Assembly (NCBI RefSeq): GCF_019977315.1
Contig: NZ_AP024652.1
Location: 1-64,000 of the forward strand
From: Arthrobacter sp. StoSoilB22
Lineage (GTDB): Bacteria > Actinomycetota > Actinomycetes > Actinomycetales > Micrococcaceae
DNA length: 64,000 nucleotides
Direction: 5' to 3'
In this document: one piece after another, positions 12,301-20,690 of the stretch
Position numbering within the stretch: position 1 is the stretch's first letter
How the letters are laid out: each line of letters starts with the position of its first letter
Position numbers and translations under genes: made by a program
The notes under the pieces: model-generated
Database searches by the model: none
Told to the model about the DNA's origin: nothing
Seen by the model: the letters and a program-made list of their open reading frames with translations, nothing else

Positions 12301-13209
12301 GTGACCCTTCTCATTGCTGCGCTCGGCGTCCTGGGTGTTGCCTCCTCCGGCCCGCTCATTGCCGGCACGCTTGGTGCCACTTCGGTGACCGCACTGGCCA
12401 TCGCATTCTGGCGTAACGCAATAGGTGCCGTGGTGATGGCGGGCCCCGTCATCATTCGGGAACCGAAAGCGTTCGGGAGGATCACGCGGCGTGAGTTTGG
12501 TTGGTCTGCCGTGGCTGCCGTGGCGCTGGCCTTCCATTTCGCTTGTTTCATCACGGCACTGCAGCTGACATCGGTGGCTGCGGCTACTGCCCTGGTATGC
12601 CTGCAATCGGGGTGGATCGCCGTGTTCCAGGTGTTCCGGGGCACCCGGCACCGTTGGCCGGTCCTGGCGGGGCTTGGCATTGCTTTTGGCGGCGTGGTGG
12701 CGATTACTGGATTCGATATGGGCTCGTCCCCGGAAGCGCTCCTCGGTGACCTCCTGGCACTTGCGGGCGGCGCCCTGGCCGGCCTGTACACGTTGGCCGG
12801 TGGCAAGGCGAGGCAGTCCATGGGGACTGGAACGTACACCACACTTTGCTACGGCATGTGTGCGGCGATTGTGGCCATGCTGGCTTTGTTCACTGCCCAG
12901 CCACTCTCAGGGTTCGACGCCGGCGGTTGGCTTGGCATTATCGCCATCACCGTGTGTGCGCAGCTGGTGGGGCACACGGCCTTTAACCATCTACTGGCTA
13001 CGATGAGCCCGCTACTGGTGTCCATGATCATCCTGCTGGAGATTCCAGGTGCTGCCCTTTTGGCGGCCATCTTCCTGAATGAAACGTTGCCTGCCGGTAC
13101 TTATGCGGGGTTGGCGCTGATCCTTGTAGGGCTGGCCGTGGTTGTAGCCGGTCAGCGGCGTGGCAGGCCGGAAGCAGACCGACGCGAAGCCGAACTGGGC
13201 GCAGACTAA
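12301..13209 (+). CDS. EamA/DMT-family transporter
   Basis: This is a 302-residue inner-membrane protein of the drug/metabolite transporter superfamily, often exporters of amino acids or small metabolites. About ten hydrophobic helices form two EamA repeats: residues 1-140, with the typical WRNAIGAVVM segment, and about 148-285. The second repeat ends in the usual ETLPAGTYAGLALILVGLAVV signature. The GTG start directly follows a GGGTGGATCC stretch with no strong ribosome site. It stands alone between a terminator and a convergent glycosyltransferase gene. Substrate cannot be read from sequence. Confidence 0.85.
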   Translation: MTLLIAALGVLGVASSGPLIAGTLGATSVTALAIAFWRNAIGAVVMAGPVIIREPKAFGRITRREFGWSAVAAVALAFHFACFITALQLTSVAAATALVCLQSGWIAVFQVFRGTRHRWPVLAGLGIAFGGVVAITGFDMGSSPEALLGDLLALAGGALAGLYTLAGGKARQSMGTGTYTTLCYGMCAAIVAMLALFTAQPLSGFDAGGWLGIIAITVCAQLVGHTAFNHLLATMSPLLVSMIILLEIPGAALLAAIFLNETLPAGTYAGLALILVGLAVVVAGQRRGRPEADRREAELGAD

Positions 13210-13227
13210 GATGCCGCCGTCGGGCGT

Positions 13228-14109
13228 TTAGACTCCGCCGCGGCGGGTGCCTTGCCCCGAGTTGGCCGTGTGGATGGCACGCAGCAGCTTCGCCGGAAAG
13301 TACACCGAGAAGAACACCACCATAGGTGCCTTCAAAGCCATCTTCTTGACGTTGTGCGCCTTGTACGTCCGATCGAAGCGCTGGACGTAGTAGCGGTAGT
13401 CCCTGGGTGAGTCCTCAAGTCGCCGGGCAGACATCCCGGACACCATTTGGGGAAGGTACTGCACTTTGAGGTCGTGCTCGAACAGGTGCAGCGAAAGATC
13501 AATGTCCTCGTGCATCTCGTCGTTGGGGTCCAAACACGCTTCATCGCGGATGGTTTCCCATGCCGAGCGTCGAAGGGCCATGTTTGATCCGAAGAGGAAA
13601 TGGTACTGGTGCTTGGCCAGGCGGAGCATGAGCTGGCGCATCTTGTCATCCGCTTTGAGCCCGAACCGGCGCATTGGCATGTCGTAGTAGACCACTGGAC
13701 CTGTGGCAGCGGCTACCGAGGGATCCGTGAAGGCCTTTTGGACCTGTTCCACCCAGTCCGGTTCAAGGACTGAGTCAGCGTCGATGCGGCCTACGACGTC
13801 CCCTGAGGCGTTGTTCAGCCCGTGGTTACGGGTGGGGATGAGACCTTGCGCGGCCTCCTGCCGCATGAGCAGGATGGGGCTTTCAGGGTATTCCTGTTGC
13901 ATCTGGCGCACTATTCTGGCCGTGCGGTCTGTGGACAGGTTATCCACCACAATGATCTCTTGCGCGGGAACCGACTGGTAGATGGCCGCGATGAGGCACT
14001 GGCGAATGACGCTTTCCTCGTTATACGCCGGGATAACGATGGATACGCCGGGAGGTTCCGGAGCATCCTTAAGGGAACCCGCTAGGGGTCTATCGGCTGA
14101 CATCACCAT
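13228..14109 (-). CDS. Glycosyltransferase family 2 (GT-A)
   Basis: Family 2 enzymes transfer a sugar from a nucleotide donor to a saccharide, lipid or protein. The 293-residue protein begins its catalytic fold at residue 23 with VSIVIPAYNEESVIRQCL. It continues with IIVVDNLSTDRTARIV and the metal-binding DXD region GRIDADSVLEPDWV. The acceptor region contains GSNMALRRSAWE and EDIDLSLHLFE. A weak hydrophobic stretch (MVVFFSVYFPAKLLRAI) near the C-terminus may associate with the membrane. Starts at 14109 and 14103 are both possible. It is convergent with the EamA gene and follows a strong terminator on its own strand, so it is probably monocistronic. Confidence 0.85.
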   Translation of the reverse strand: MVMSADRPLAGSLKDAPEPPGVSIVIPAYNEESVIRQCLIAAIYQSVPAQEIIVVDNLSTDRTARIVRQMQQEYPESPILLMRQEAAQGLIPTRNHGLNNASGDVVGRIDADSVLEPDWVEQVQKAFTDPSVAAATGPVVYYDMPMRRFGLKADDKMRQLMLRLAKHQYHFLFGSNMALRRSAWETIRDEACLDPNDEMHEDIDLSLHLFEHDLKVQYLPQMVSGMSARRLEDSPRDYRYYVQRFDRTYKAHNVKKMALKAPMVVFFSVYFPAKLLRAIHTANSGQGTRRGGV

Positions 14110-14161
14110 AAATCTAACACCCGTGCCCGGGCAGGTGATGGAGGCATTGATGACAAGGCGG

Positions 14162-14209
14162 CAAACACTGAAGGGATCCCGGCAATCGCCGGGATCCCTT
14201 CAGTGTTTG
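14162..14209 (-). terminator. Long perfect hairpin terminator
   Basis: Two 22-base arms, 14162-14183 and 14188-14209, are exact inverted repeats around the four-base loop AATC. The hairpin lies just downstream (minus strand) of the repetitive helical protein gene and upstream of the glycosyltransferase. Its outer bases read CAAACACTG. It lacks a long T run outside the stem, but the stem is exceptionally stable. Confidence 0.75.
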
Positions 14210-14246
14210 ACGTTCTCTGCCCCACTTCGAGGCGGTGAGTCAGTGT

Positions 14247-15182
14247 TTAGTTCTGTGCACCCTTGGCATCTGACTCCTTGCCATCGGTGTCCTTGTGCAG
14301 GCTGGCCGCGATGTTCTTGACGGCGGTCTTTGCGTCCGTCGCCACTTTCTCCGTGGAGTCCTCGACGTTCTTGAAGGCATCCTTGGTTGCCTGCTCTGCC
14401 TCAGCTGCGGCTTCCTCCGGTGTGATGTCCGCAGCCTTGGGCTCGGCAACTGCCGGAGCCGCTGCAGGAACAGGAGCAGGCGTCGGTGTGACCGGAGCAG
14501 GCGTCTTCCACGGATCTTCAACCGGCTTGGAAGCCTTCCAGGCAGCAACACCGGCAGCAGCGGCGGCGGCAATGACCGTGACGATCAGCCATCCGCGCTT
14601 CTTGGGCTTGGGCTGTTCCTTCACCAATGCAGAGGAGACCGCCTTGCTGGCTTGGTCCGTCACAGCCTTGATCTGCTTGCCGGTGGCCTGGGCTTGCTCC
14701 TGAACGCTGTGGACAACGCCGGAATCAACCAGCTTCTGTGCCACAGCATCAACCTGCGCGGGGGCATTCTCAAGGACGTGGTGGACCGCTACCGAAGCCT
14801 GTCCCAACTGCTCGGACAGCTTGGGGAGGTATTCGTCCACCACCTTGTCCCGTGCATGGCCGAGCGCCGGGGTAGCCCTGTTGAGCGTCTCCTGGATCCT
14901 AGGTGTGGCGTCTTCCACCACGTCATGGATCTTCGGCGCGAGGTGCGCCAGCCCATCCTGAATCCGCGGTGTGACAACTGCAACGCCGTCAGCGAGGTTG
15001 TGCGCAGCGGACTTCAGACCCTCTTGAATCTTGGGCGAAGCGCTATCAATGCCGTGCTGGATACGCGGAACAGCCCAATTCACGGCTGCTTCCACACGCG
15101 GTGCAGCCCAGTCGCGGGCGTTATCCACACCGGCCGTGACTGATTGTTCGAGTTCGCGGGCAATACGGTCTGATTTCTTCAC
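14247..15182 (-). CDS. Repetitive amphipathic-helix membrane protein, function unknown
   Basis: I do not recognise a named family. I chose GTG 15182 because a GGGAGG ribosome site sits just upstream (upstream in-frame starts reach 15239); this gives 311 residues. Residues about 20-115 are built of degenerate 11- to 22-residue units with cores such as APRVEAAVNWAVPRIQHGID, ASPKIQEGLKSA and ATPRIQETLNRA, predicted to be amphipathic helices. A single hydrophobic helix (WLIVTVIAAAAAAGVAAWKA) lies near residue 215 after a basic KPKKRG stretch. A Pro/Ala-rich linker follows, then an Ala/Glu/Lys-rich tail. The repeats resemble apolipoprotein-like or perilipin-like surfaces. Membrane or polymer coating is speculation. 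Confidence 0.8.
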   Translation of the reverse strand: MKKSDRIARELEQSVTAGVDNARDWAAPRVEAAVNWAVPRIQHGIDSASPKIQEGLKSAAHNLADGVAVVTPRIQDGLAHLAPKIHDVVEDATPRIQETLNRATPALGHARDKVVDEYLPKLSEQLGQASVAVHHVLENAPAQVDAVAQKLVDSGVVHSVQEQAQATGKQIKAVTDQASKAVSSALVKEQPKPKKRGWLIVTVIAAAAAAGVAAWKASKPVEDPWKTPAPVTPTPAPVPAAAPAVAEPKAADITPEEAAAEAEQATKDAFKNVEDSTEKVATDAKTAVKNIAASLHKDTDGKESDAKGAQN

Positions 15183-15336
15183 AACTACCTCCCGATACAC
15201 ATGCTCGTTTGTTGCTAGCCTACGTCGCTTGTGGAACACCGGCTATTCATCTGTCCGAGAACGTCCAGGATTTCACCCAGCGCGGAACCGGCTTTACGGC
15301 CGGACGGGCGTTGACCCTGCATGGAAGAATGGGGCC

Positions 15337-15879
15337 ATGACCATCGCAACCGCAAAAGCAACGATCCACACGAGCCTCGGCGACATCAAGGTTGACCTCT
15401 TCGGCAACCACGCCCCCAAGACGGTCGCCAACTTTGTTGGCCTGGCCACGGGCGAAAAGTCCTGGAACCACCCGGAAACCGGCGAAGACAAGACCGGTAC
15501 CCCCCTTTACAACGGCACTATTTTCCACCGGATCATCAAAGACTTCATGATCCAGGCCGGCGATCCCCTGGGTCGCGGCGTGGGTGGCCCCGGCTACCAG
15601 TTTGACGACGAAATCCACCCGGAACTGACCTTCAACGCTCCGTACAAGCTGGCTATGGCCAACGCGGGCATCCAGATGGGCAAGGGCACCAACGGGTCAC
15701 AGTTCTTCATCACCACCGTGAACACCGACTGGCTGTTCGGCAAGCACAGCATCTTCGGCGAGGTCACGGATGAGGAATCCCGCAAGGTTGTGGATGCGAT
15801 CGAGTCCGTCCGCACCGGCATGGGCGACCGCCCGGTTGAGGACGTCGTCATCAACAGCATCGACATCGAACAGCTCTAG
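15337..15879 (+). CDS. Peptidyl-prolyl cis-trans isomerase, cyclophilin type
   Basis: Cyclophilins catalyse proline isomerisation during protein folding. The 180-residue protein starts at ATG 15337 (MTIATAKATIHTSLG). It carries the cyclophilin core: VANFVGLATGE, the catalytic FHRIIKDFMIQAGDP with the key Arg, GSQFFITT, and the WLFGKHSIFGEV loop. No signal peptide is visible, so it is cytoplasmic. A single cyclophilin near the origin, next to a rhomboid gene, is standard in actinobacteria. The reading frame is open further upstream, but that extension is not cyclophilin-like. Confidence 0.94.
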   Translation: MTIATAKATIHTSLGDIKVDLFGNHAPKTVANFVGLATGEKSWNHPETGEDKTGTPLYNGTIFHRIIKDFMIQAGDPLGRGVGGPGYQFDDEIHPELTFNAPYKLAMANAGIQMGKGTNGSQFFITTVNTDWLFGKHSIFGEVTDEESRKVVDAIESVRTGMGDRPVEDVVINSIDIEQL

Positions 15880-15900
15880 TCACACACTGAACCAGAGCCC

Positions 15901-16755
15901 ATGAGTTACGGAATTCCGTCGGCCGAGCCGTCCGCTGATATTCCGGTGTGCCCCAGGCACCCGGACAGGCCCTCCTATGTGCGGTGCCAGCGCTGCGGGC
16001 GCCCTGCATGCCCCGAGTGCCAGCGGGCGGCCGCCGTCGGGTTCCAATGCGTTGACTGCGTCAACGAACAAAAACGTACGACGCCGACATACCGCTCCCC
16101 GTATGGCGGAGCCTTGGCAGTAGGCCGGCCTTTGGTGACGTACGTGATCATCGGCTTGTGCGCACTGGTTTATGTCCTTCAGTGGATTGTGCCCGGTGAC
16201 GCGGTCTTCGAGAATTTTGCGTTCGCCAACATCTTTGCTGTCAGTGAGCCATGGCGCATGGTCACGGCAGCGTTTTTGCACTCGCAGGGTTTCCTGCTCC
16301 ATATCGTCCTGAACATGTATACGCTGTGGATCTTCGGACAGGCCCTTGAGCCTTTGCTCGGGCGGATCCGATTCCTGGCTGTGTATCTTATTTCCGCAAT
16401 TGGCGGTTCCGTGGGCTTCCTTGCCCTGACTCCCACATTCCCGCCGGTGGGAGTAGTGGGTGCTTCCGGTGCCATTTTCGGCCTCTTCGGCGCCATGCTT
16501 GTTGTGCAGCGCCATAGGGGTGGAGAAACCAAGCAGCTGTGGATTTTGATCGCCATCAATGGCGCCATTGGCTTCTTCGTGCCCAGCATTGCGTGGCAGG
16601 CCCACTTGGGTGGGTTGATCACCGGTGGCCTTGCTGCTGCAGCGATCGCCTATGCTCCCAAGGGCAAAAACCAAGCACTTCTCCAGGCTGGAGGACTCGT
16701 TTTGGTAGCGGGCCTGCTGGCCGTGGTCACCTGGTTCCGCGTCACTGCAGGTTAG
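15901..16755 (+). CDS. Rhomboid family intramembrane serine protease with zinc-ribbon N-terminus
   Basis: Rhomboids cleave membrane proteins within the bilayer using a Ser-His dyad. The 284-residue protein has an N-terminal zinc-binding module at residues 15-52, with C-x2-H and three C-x2-C pairs (CPRHPDRPSYVRCQRCGRPACPECQRAAAVGFQCVDC in pieces). Six or seven membrane helices follow from about residue 75. The catalytic motif GASGAIFG lies near residue 190. A second conserved element, WQAHLGGLITG, near residue 235 supplies the catalytic His. HIVLNMYTLWIFG is the usual helix-2 signature. It follows the cyclophilin gene by 21 bases. Its stop overlaps the stop of the convergent GyrI-like gene. 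Confidence 0.92.
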   Translation: MSYGIPSAEPSADIPVCPRHPDRPSYVRCQRCGRPACPECQRAAAVGFQCVDCVNEQKRTTPTYRSPYGGALAVGRPLVTYVIIGLCALVYVLQWIVPGDAVFENFAFANIFAVSEPWRMVTAAFLHSQGFLLHIVLNMYTLWIFGQALEPLLGRIRFLAVYLISAIGGSVGFLALTPTFPPVGVVGASGAIFGLFGAMLVVQRHRGGETKQLWILIAINGAIGFFVPSIAWQAHLGGLITGGLAAAAIAYAPKGKNQALLQAGGLVLVAGLLAVVTWFRVTAG

Positions 16756-17378
16756 CTGGCCTCTCCGGCCTTCATGACGGGCTGGCGCAGGATGGTCTTG
16801 AGCCTCTCCGGTGCGGTGCGCCGAGGATCGCTGAGATAAATTTCGTGGTGCTTGCCGGTCATCACCAACTGCTGTTCCGGAATGAATTTGTTGTGCATCT
16901 CCTCCAGCACTGGTCCTTCATCGTCATACGGACCTACGTGTAGTGTCTGCACGCTCAAACCCTCGTTGAACGGTTCCAGACGGAGAGCCTCCACAACGGG
17001 TCCTTCCCCCTTCTTGGCGACCGTCTCCCGCGCCATGTTCAGGTGTTCCCGGGTTATCCAGTCGGGGACCATATTCATCAGCGACCAGTCCCAGCGTGAC
17101 TTGTCCCTGGTGATGGTGAATGAATCCATGTCATCGGACCACCACAGCGCCTCCAGCGGCATCACTGTGTAATCCTGGCCAAGCTCGCGCTTGCTGAGGA
17201 ACTTCAAAGCGTAGGTGACTGGATACAGCGTTGTTAGCGCATCCTTATAGGACTGGGCTGTGTTGGGGTCCCCATGACCGTCGATCATCAGGTACTGCAT
17301 AACGGGAACCGTGATGACCGAAAAGTGCCCCTGGCTGGCCCTGTAACTGGGTATCAGCTTCTTATGATCGCTCTTCAT
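16752..17378 (-). CDS. GyrI-like small-molecule-binding domain protein
   Basis: GyrI-like domains bind small ligands and are found in transcription regulators, antibiotic-binding proteins and the gyrase inhibitor SbmC. The 208-residue protein, from ATG 17378, has two halves typical of the SHV fold, including VPVMQYLMIDGHGDPN near the start. LQTLHVGPYDDEGPVLEEMHNKFI near residue 150 is the most conserved segment, and HHEIYLSDPRRTAPERLKTILRQPV closes the protein. No helix-turn-helix is present, so it is the stand-alone form. The upstream region on its own strand is the DnaA-box cluster. A link to gyrase is only a name. Confidence 0.85.
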   Translation of the reverse strand: MKSDHKKLIPSYRASQGHFSVITVPVMQYLMIDGHGDPNTAQSYKDALTTLYPVTYALKFLSKRELGQDYTVMPLEALWWSDDMDSFTITRDKSRWDWSLMNMVPDWITREHLNMARETVAKKGEGPVVEALRLEPFNEGLSVQTLHVGPYDDEGPVLEEMHNKFIPEQQLVMTGKHHEIYLSDPRRTAPERLKTILRQPVMKAGEAS

Positions 17379-17400
17379 GCCACCACCGTACTCGGAGACC

Positions 17401-18044
17401 TTATCCACAGGTGTTATCCACAGTGTGTGTAACTTACACGCATGTAGTTATCCACCTTGGCCGTCCGAGGACTCGTCAAATTGCAAGATATCCCCCGAAA
17501 GGCATGGGTTTCTCCACACCTGTGGATAACTTTGTCCCCCGCGGCAACGGAAATGTGGACAAAAGGGCGACTTCACCAGCATCTGTGGACAAGCCTGTTA
17601 ATGACGCCGTGGAGAGCCGAGTATCAACAGGCTTATCAACAGTGTTAATAACTTACATAGCTGTAGTTCAGAGGGAACAAGGGTCTCCTGTTCGCCTGCA
17701 AACCAGGGATCCCGGAGTCGAAACCCACAAGTTTTTCCCCAGCTGTGGATAACTTGTGTGCAGGGGCTGTTGTTAAGTGGGTAACTTTCCCGCCGCTCAT
17801 CATGACGGAGGCATAGCGCGCAGGTGGTGGATGTCAGACAAGAAGCACTCCAAAGAGCGCATTTGGCGAAGCCGACAATCCTAGAATGCTGAATTCCTAG
17901 TGAAGCTTAGTGGACTATCCACAGCGCAATACACAGTGGGCATAAGTGGAGTTGGATGCCCTGTGCCCTCGGATCGCCGGACTGACACCAATAATGGACC
18001 CTGGTACGTGGATGTCCACAGAAGTTATCCACGCCTGTGGATAA
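17401..18044. repeat. Intergenic DnaA-box cluster
   Basis: The 729-base gap between the GyrI-like and tag genes contains five exact DnaA boxes (TTATCCACA or complement) at 17401, 17414, 17521, 17744 and 18036. One-mismatch boxes lie at 17448, 17510, 17554, 17584, 17633, 17915 and 18025. Both orientations occur. Further TGTGGAC half-matches run to about 18080. A mildly A/T-rich stretch at 17619-17680 lies among them. I see no convincing gene here. The box density exceeds that of the dnaA-dnaN gap. It could titrate DnaA, act like datA or a Bacillus DnaA-box cluster, or be part of a bipartite origin. Confidence 0.85.
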
Positions 18045-18107
18045 AGTTACACACTTCTGTGGACAGCTCTGTGGACTATCGGGGCCGCAGGCCCGCCGGG
18101 GTTCGGG

Positions 18108-18707
18108 TTAGACCCATACCCCGGAGGTCCCCCGCCGATGACTGTCCATCAAGTGGGTGTCAATGATTCCCACGGCTTCCATGAGGGCATGCATCGTGGT
18201 GGGTCCCACAAAAGCGAAACCCTTCTTCCTCAATGCCTTTGACAAGGCGATCGACTCCGGCGAGGTGGTAGGGATGTCCGCCATGGTGGTGGGTTTGGGA
18301 GTGGTGTGCGGCTGGAACGACCAGACGAAGTCCACAAGACCGCCCTCTTCGCGCAACGCGATGGTGGCCTTGGCGTTGGTGATGGCCGCTTTGATTTTCA
18401 ATCGGTTGCGCACAATTCCGGCGTCGAGCATGAGCCGTTCCTCATCGGCCTCGGTGAAGGCCGCGACACTCTCCGGATGGAAGTCCAGAAACGCTGCCCT
18501 GAAGGCATCCCGTTTCCGAAGAATGGTTGCCCAGGATAAACCCGCTTGGAACGCTTCGAGGCTGATGCGCTCGTACATGCCCTGCTCATCGCGGACGGGC
18601 ATTCCCCACTCGTGATCGTAGTAGGCCTGCATGAGGGGATCCGAGGACGCCCACAGCGGACGCGCCAAACCATCCTCACCCACGACTATGCCACTATCCG
18701 CGGTCAT
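18108..18707 (-). CDS. tag: DNA-3-methyladenine glycosylase I
   Basis: Tag excises 3-methyladenine from alkylated DNA in base-excision repair. I chose ATG 18707 because AAGGAG lies seven bases upstream, giving 199 residues. The N-terminal LARPLWASSDPLMQAYYDHEWGMPVRDEQGMYERISLEAFQAGLSW carries the conserved HDxEWG-type and FQAGLSW elements, including the Tyr and Glu of the base pocket. RKRDAFRAAFLDFHPESVA and the C-terminal FAFVGPTTMHALMEAVG follow. The usual zinc-binding His/Cys residues are only partly evident. It lies downstream of the alkB-ogt-sigma block on the same strand, after 104 bases, so co-regulation is plausible. Confidence 0.93.
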   Translation of the reverse strand: MTADSGIVVGEDGLARPLWASSDPLMQAYYDHEWGMPVRDEQGMYERISLEAFQAGLSWATILRKRDAFRAAFLDFHPESVAAFTEADEERLMLDAGIVRNRLKIKAAITNAKATIALREEGGLVDFVWSFQPHTTPKPTTMADIPTTSPESIALSKALRKKGFAFVGPTTMHALMEAVGIIDTHLMDSHRRGTSGVWV

Positions 18708-18811
18708 GCACGCTCCTTCGATGCCGGCCAACTCGAGGGCCAAGGCGGTAATTCAGCTTTCGGGAATATTCTCCCCGGAGCCTCGGACATTTTTGAGGTG
18801 GGACCCCGGCA

Positions 18812-19537
18812 TCATGACAAGCCCGTGACTCGCATAGTGATATTGATCCGTCCCTGCGAGAGGCCGCAGCCATCCGGCGCCGTTTTTGGGAAAACTTTGG
18901 GGATCCCGTGATAAGCAAACCTGGACGGTCCTCCAAAGACGAAGAGGTCTCCCGATCGAAGCTCAACGTCTGTGTATGGCTTGGTCCGGGTTTGGGTATT
19001 GCCAAACCTAAACAGGCACGTATCACCAATGCTCAGGGAGACCACAGGGGCGTTGGAACGCTCGTCCTTGTCCTGATGCATTCCCATGGCGGCACCGTCG
19101 TCGTAAAAGTTCACCAGCGCGGCGTCGGGCGTGTACTTGTTCGCCAGTGCGCTCAGCGCTTCGTCACTTTCAACGCCCTCATAGCCTGAGGAGTAGGCCG
19201 CTTGCACTGCTTTCCGCCCCAGGCGCACCATCCAGTCCGGGAAATCGAGCACGGGACGGCCATTGACGTCAGTGGCTTCCCGTGTGTAACGGTAAGGCTG
19301 CCAATGCCAACCCAAGCACACAGTTCTCACCGACATTTGATGTCCGCCCGGAAGAGTAGCGGCACGGAGGGGAACCGGCCCTTGGGTCCATTCGCCAAAG
19401 CGGGCTACTATCCATCGTTGCTGCTCAAGGGTAAGCCAAGCAGGAACATGGACGGCCCCGGGCGCAATCAGGCGGGGACCGGCGTCGTGCCTTTCCGGCT
19501 GAACGAGCTCCCGCGGAAACAAAGCGTCGTCGCTCAT
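18812..19537 (-). CDS. alkB: AlkB-type Fe(II)/2-oxoglutarate DNA demethylase
   Basis: AlkB removes methyl groups from 1-methyladenine and 3-methylcytosine by oxidation, using Fe(II), oxygen and 2-oxoglutarate. In this 241-residue protein the iron ligands are H154 and D156 in MGMHQDKDE and H210 in FAYHGIP. The 2-oxoglutarate-binding pair R230 and R236 has the same six-residue spacing as in the E. coli enzyme. The LVNFYDDGAAMGMHQD region is the core motif. The ATG overlaps the stop of the upstream methyltransferase by four bases, so they are co-translated. A DNA rather than RNA substrate is inferred from context. Confidence 0.95.
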   Translation of the reverse strand: MSDDALFPRELVQPERHDAGPRLIAPGAVHVPAWLTLEQQRWIVARFGEWTQGPVPLRAATLPGGHQMSVRTVCLGWHWQPYRYTREATDVNGRPVLDFPDWMVRLGRKAVQAAYSSGYEGVESDEALSALANKYTPDAALVNFYDDGAAMGMHQDKDERSNAPVVSLSIGDTCLFRFGNTQTRTKPYTDVELRSGDLFVFGGPSRFAYHGIPKVFPKTAPDGCGLSQGRINITMRVTGLS

Positions 19538-20163
19538 GCCGCCGCCTCAAGGCGGAGCAGTGCGCGTTTGGCCTCGCTTCCACCAAGGTAGCCACCGAAA
19601 TTGCCGTCAGACTTTACTACCCGGTGGCAGGGCACAATGAGGGGCAAGGGGTTGGTAGCACAAGCGGTTCCGACAGCCCGGACAGCATTGGGACTGCCGG
19701 CTGCCTGGGCCACTTGGGCATAGCTGGCTGTGCTGCCATAAGGGATCCGAGGCAGGTGACGCAGGACATTGAGACGGAAACCGCGGGATAGCCGGAAATC
19801 CAGCGTGAGATCGAACTCCGTCCTGGTGCCCTTGAAGTACTCGTCGAGTTCACGGGCGGCGTCATCCAAACGTGCCGGAGCCTGAAGAATGCGCGGACTG
19901 ACAGTGCTTGCCAGAAACTGAAGGACGGAGTCGTGGTCTTCCAGCTCGAAAGCGACACGGACAATTCCCCGGTCCGTAGCAGCCAAAAGGAGCTTACCCA
20001 GCGGGGAGTCCACAATCCTGTAAGCAACGTCCAAAGTGTGGGTGAGCTGAGCGTCGCGCGCCAAGCGGGCATGAAGGCTGGCAATGGCCGGTTCGAGCCC
20101 GATGTCCAAGGGATGGAGGAGCGAAAGAACCTCGGCGTGATCGGGACTGAGTTCAAGGGTCAT
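19534..20163 (-). CDS. O6-methylguanine methyltransferase with N-terminal extension, paired with sigma factor
   Basis: The C-terminal part is a suicide methyltransferase with the active-site VPCHR motif (C179) and PYGSTASYAQVA helix-turn-helix region, about residues 46-209. The first 45 residues, beginning MTLELSPDHAEVLSLLHPLD, form an extra helical segment absent from the short Ogt encoded three genes upstream. The start overlaps the sigma-factor stop by one base, and the stop overlaps alkB. The tight coupling to a sigma factor suggests a sensor: methylation of the cysteine could change an interaction made by the extension. That role is inference. A simple second repair enzyme is the alternative. 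Confidence 0.9.
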   Translation of the reverse strand: MTLELSPDHAEVLSLLHPLDIGLEPAIASLHARLARDAQLTHTLDVAYRIVDSPLGKLLLAATDRGIVRVAFELEDHDSVLQFLASTVSPRILQAPARLDDAARELDEYFKGTRTEFDLTLDFRLSRGFRLNVLRHLPRIPYGSTASYAQVAQAAGSPNAVRAVGTACATNPLPLIVPCHRVVKSDGNFGGYLGGSEAKRALLRLEAAA

Positions 20164-20690
20164 CAGATGTCACCTTTCGAGGATGTGCGGGCCAGCGACT
20201 GGTGGGAGGCGAGGGCAGAGCGGAGAGACTTCACGCCGTCAGCTCCGGCGCGACGGGCAGCCTCGGCGGTGCCGCCCCACAAAGCAGCAACATCCTTATA
20301 GGGAAGGCCCCCTAAATAGTGGTAGGCCACCGCCTGGCGCTGCTTCGTGGGAAGACCCGCAAGGGCCTCAAGCAGTTCATCGTGGCCGTCACCAGGAATC
20401 CCGAGACTGGACGCTTGCTCAGGTGGAAGGTCAACCGGCAGGGCACGGCGGGTACCGGCCCGTACATGGTCGATGCACTTCCGGTGGGCGATGGTGACCA
20501 GCCAGGCTTCAACATTCGCTTCGGGAGGCAGTGCCGGGTATGCCTGAAGGGCAGCCAGGAACGTATCTGACCATGCATCATCGGCGTCGTGCACGCCAAG
20601 AATGGCACGGCACACCCGAAGCACTGTGGTGCCATGTTCATGGACCACGGATTCGAACGGCTTCTTGTCGACCATCTGCCTGGGCTTCAT
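20163..20690 (-). CDS. ECF-type RNA polymerase sigma factor in alkylation-repair operon
   Basis: The 175-residue protein has the two-domain ECF layout. Region 2 lies at about residues 13-75 (HEHGTTVLRVCRAILGVHDADDAWSDTF, with the usual D-A-x-x-x-x-T-F core). Region 4 lies at about 105-160 (LAGLPTKQRQAVAYHYLGGLPYKDVAALWGGTAEAARR). No anti-sigma gene with a zinc motif is next to it. Its neighbours are two DNA methyltransferases and alkB, with one-base junctions on both sides. It probably drives an alkylation-damage regulon in place of the Ada activator; this is inferred from position. MVDKK at residue 6 is an alternative start. Confidence 0.88.
   Translation of the reverse strand: MKPRQMVDKKPFESVVHEHGTTVLRVCRAILGVHDADDAWSDTFLAALQAYPALPPEANVEAWLVTIAHRKCIDHVRAGTRRALPVDLPPEQASSLGIPGDGHDELLEALAGLPTKQRQAVAYHYLGGLPYKDVAALWGGTAEAARRAGADGVKSLRSALASHQSLARTSSKGDI

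Noticed and set aside
17409..18107. Short open frames within the DnaA-box cluster
   Set aside because: They follow the repeated TGTGGATAA sequence, lack ribosome sites and show no protein-like pattern.
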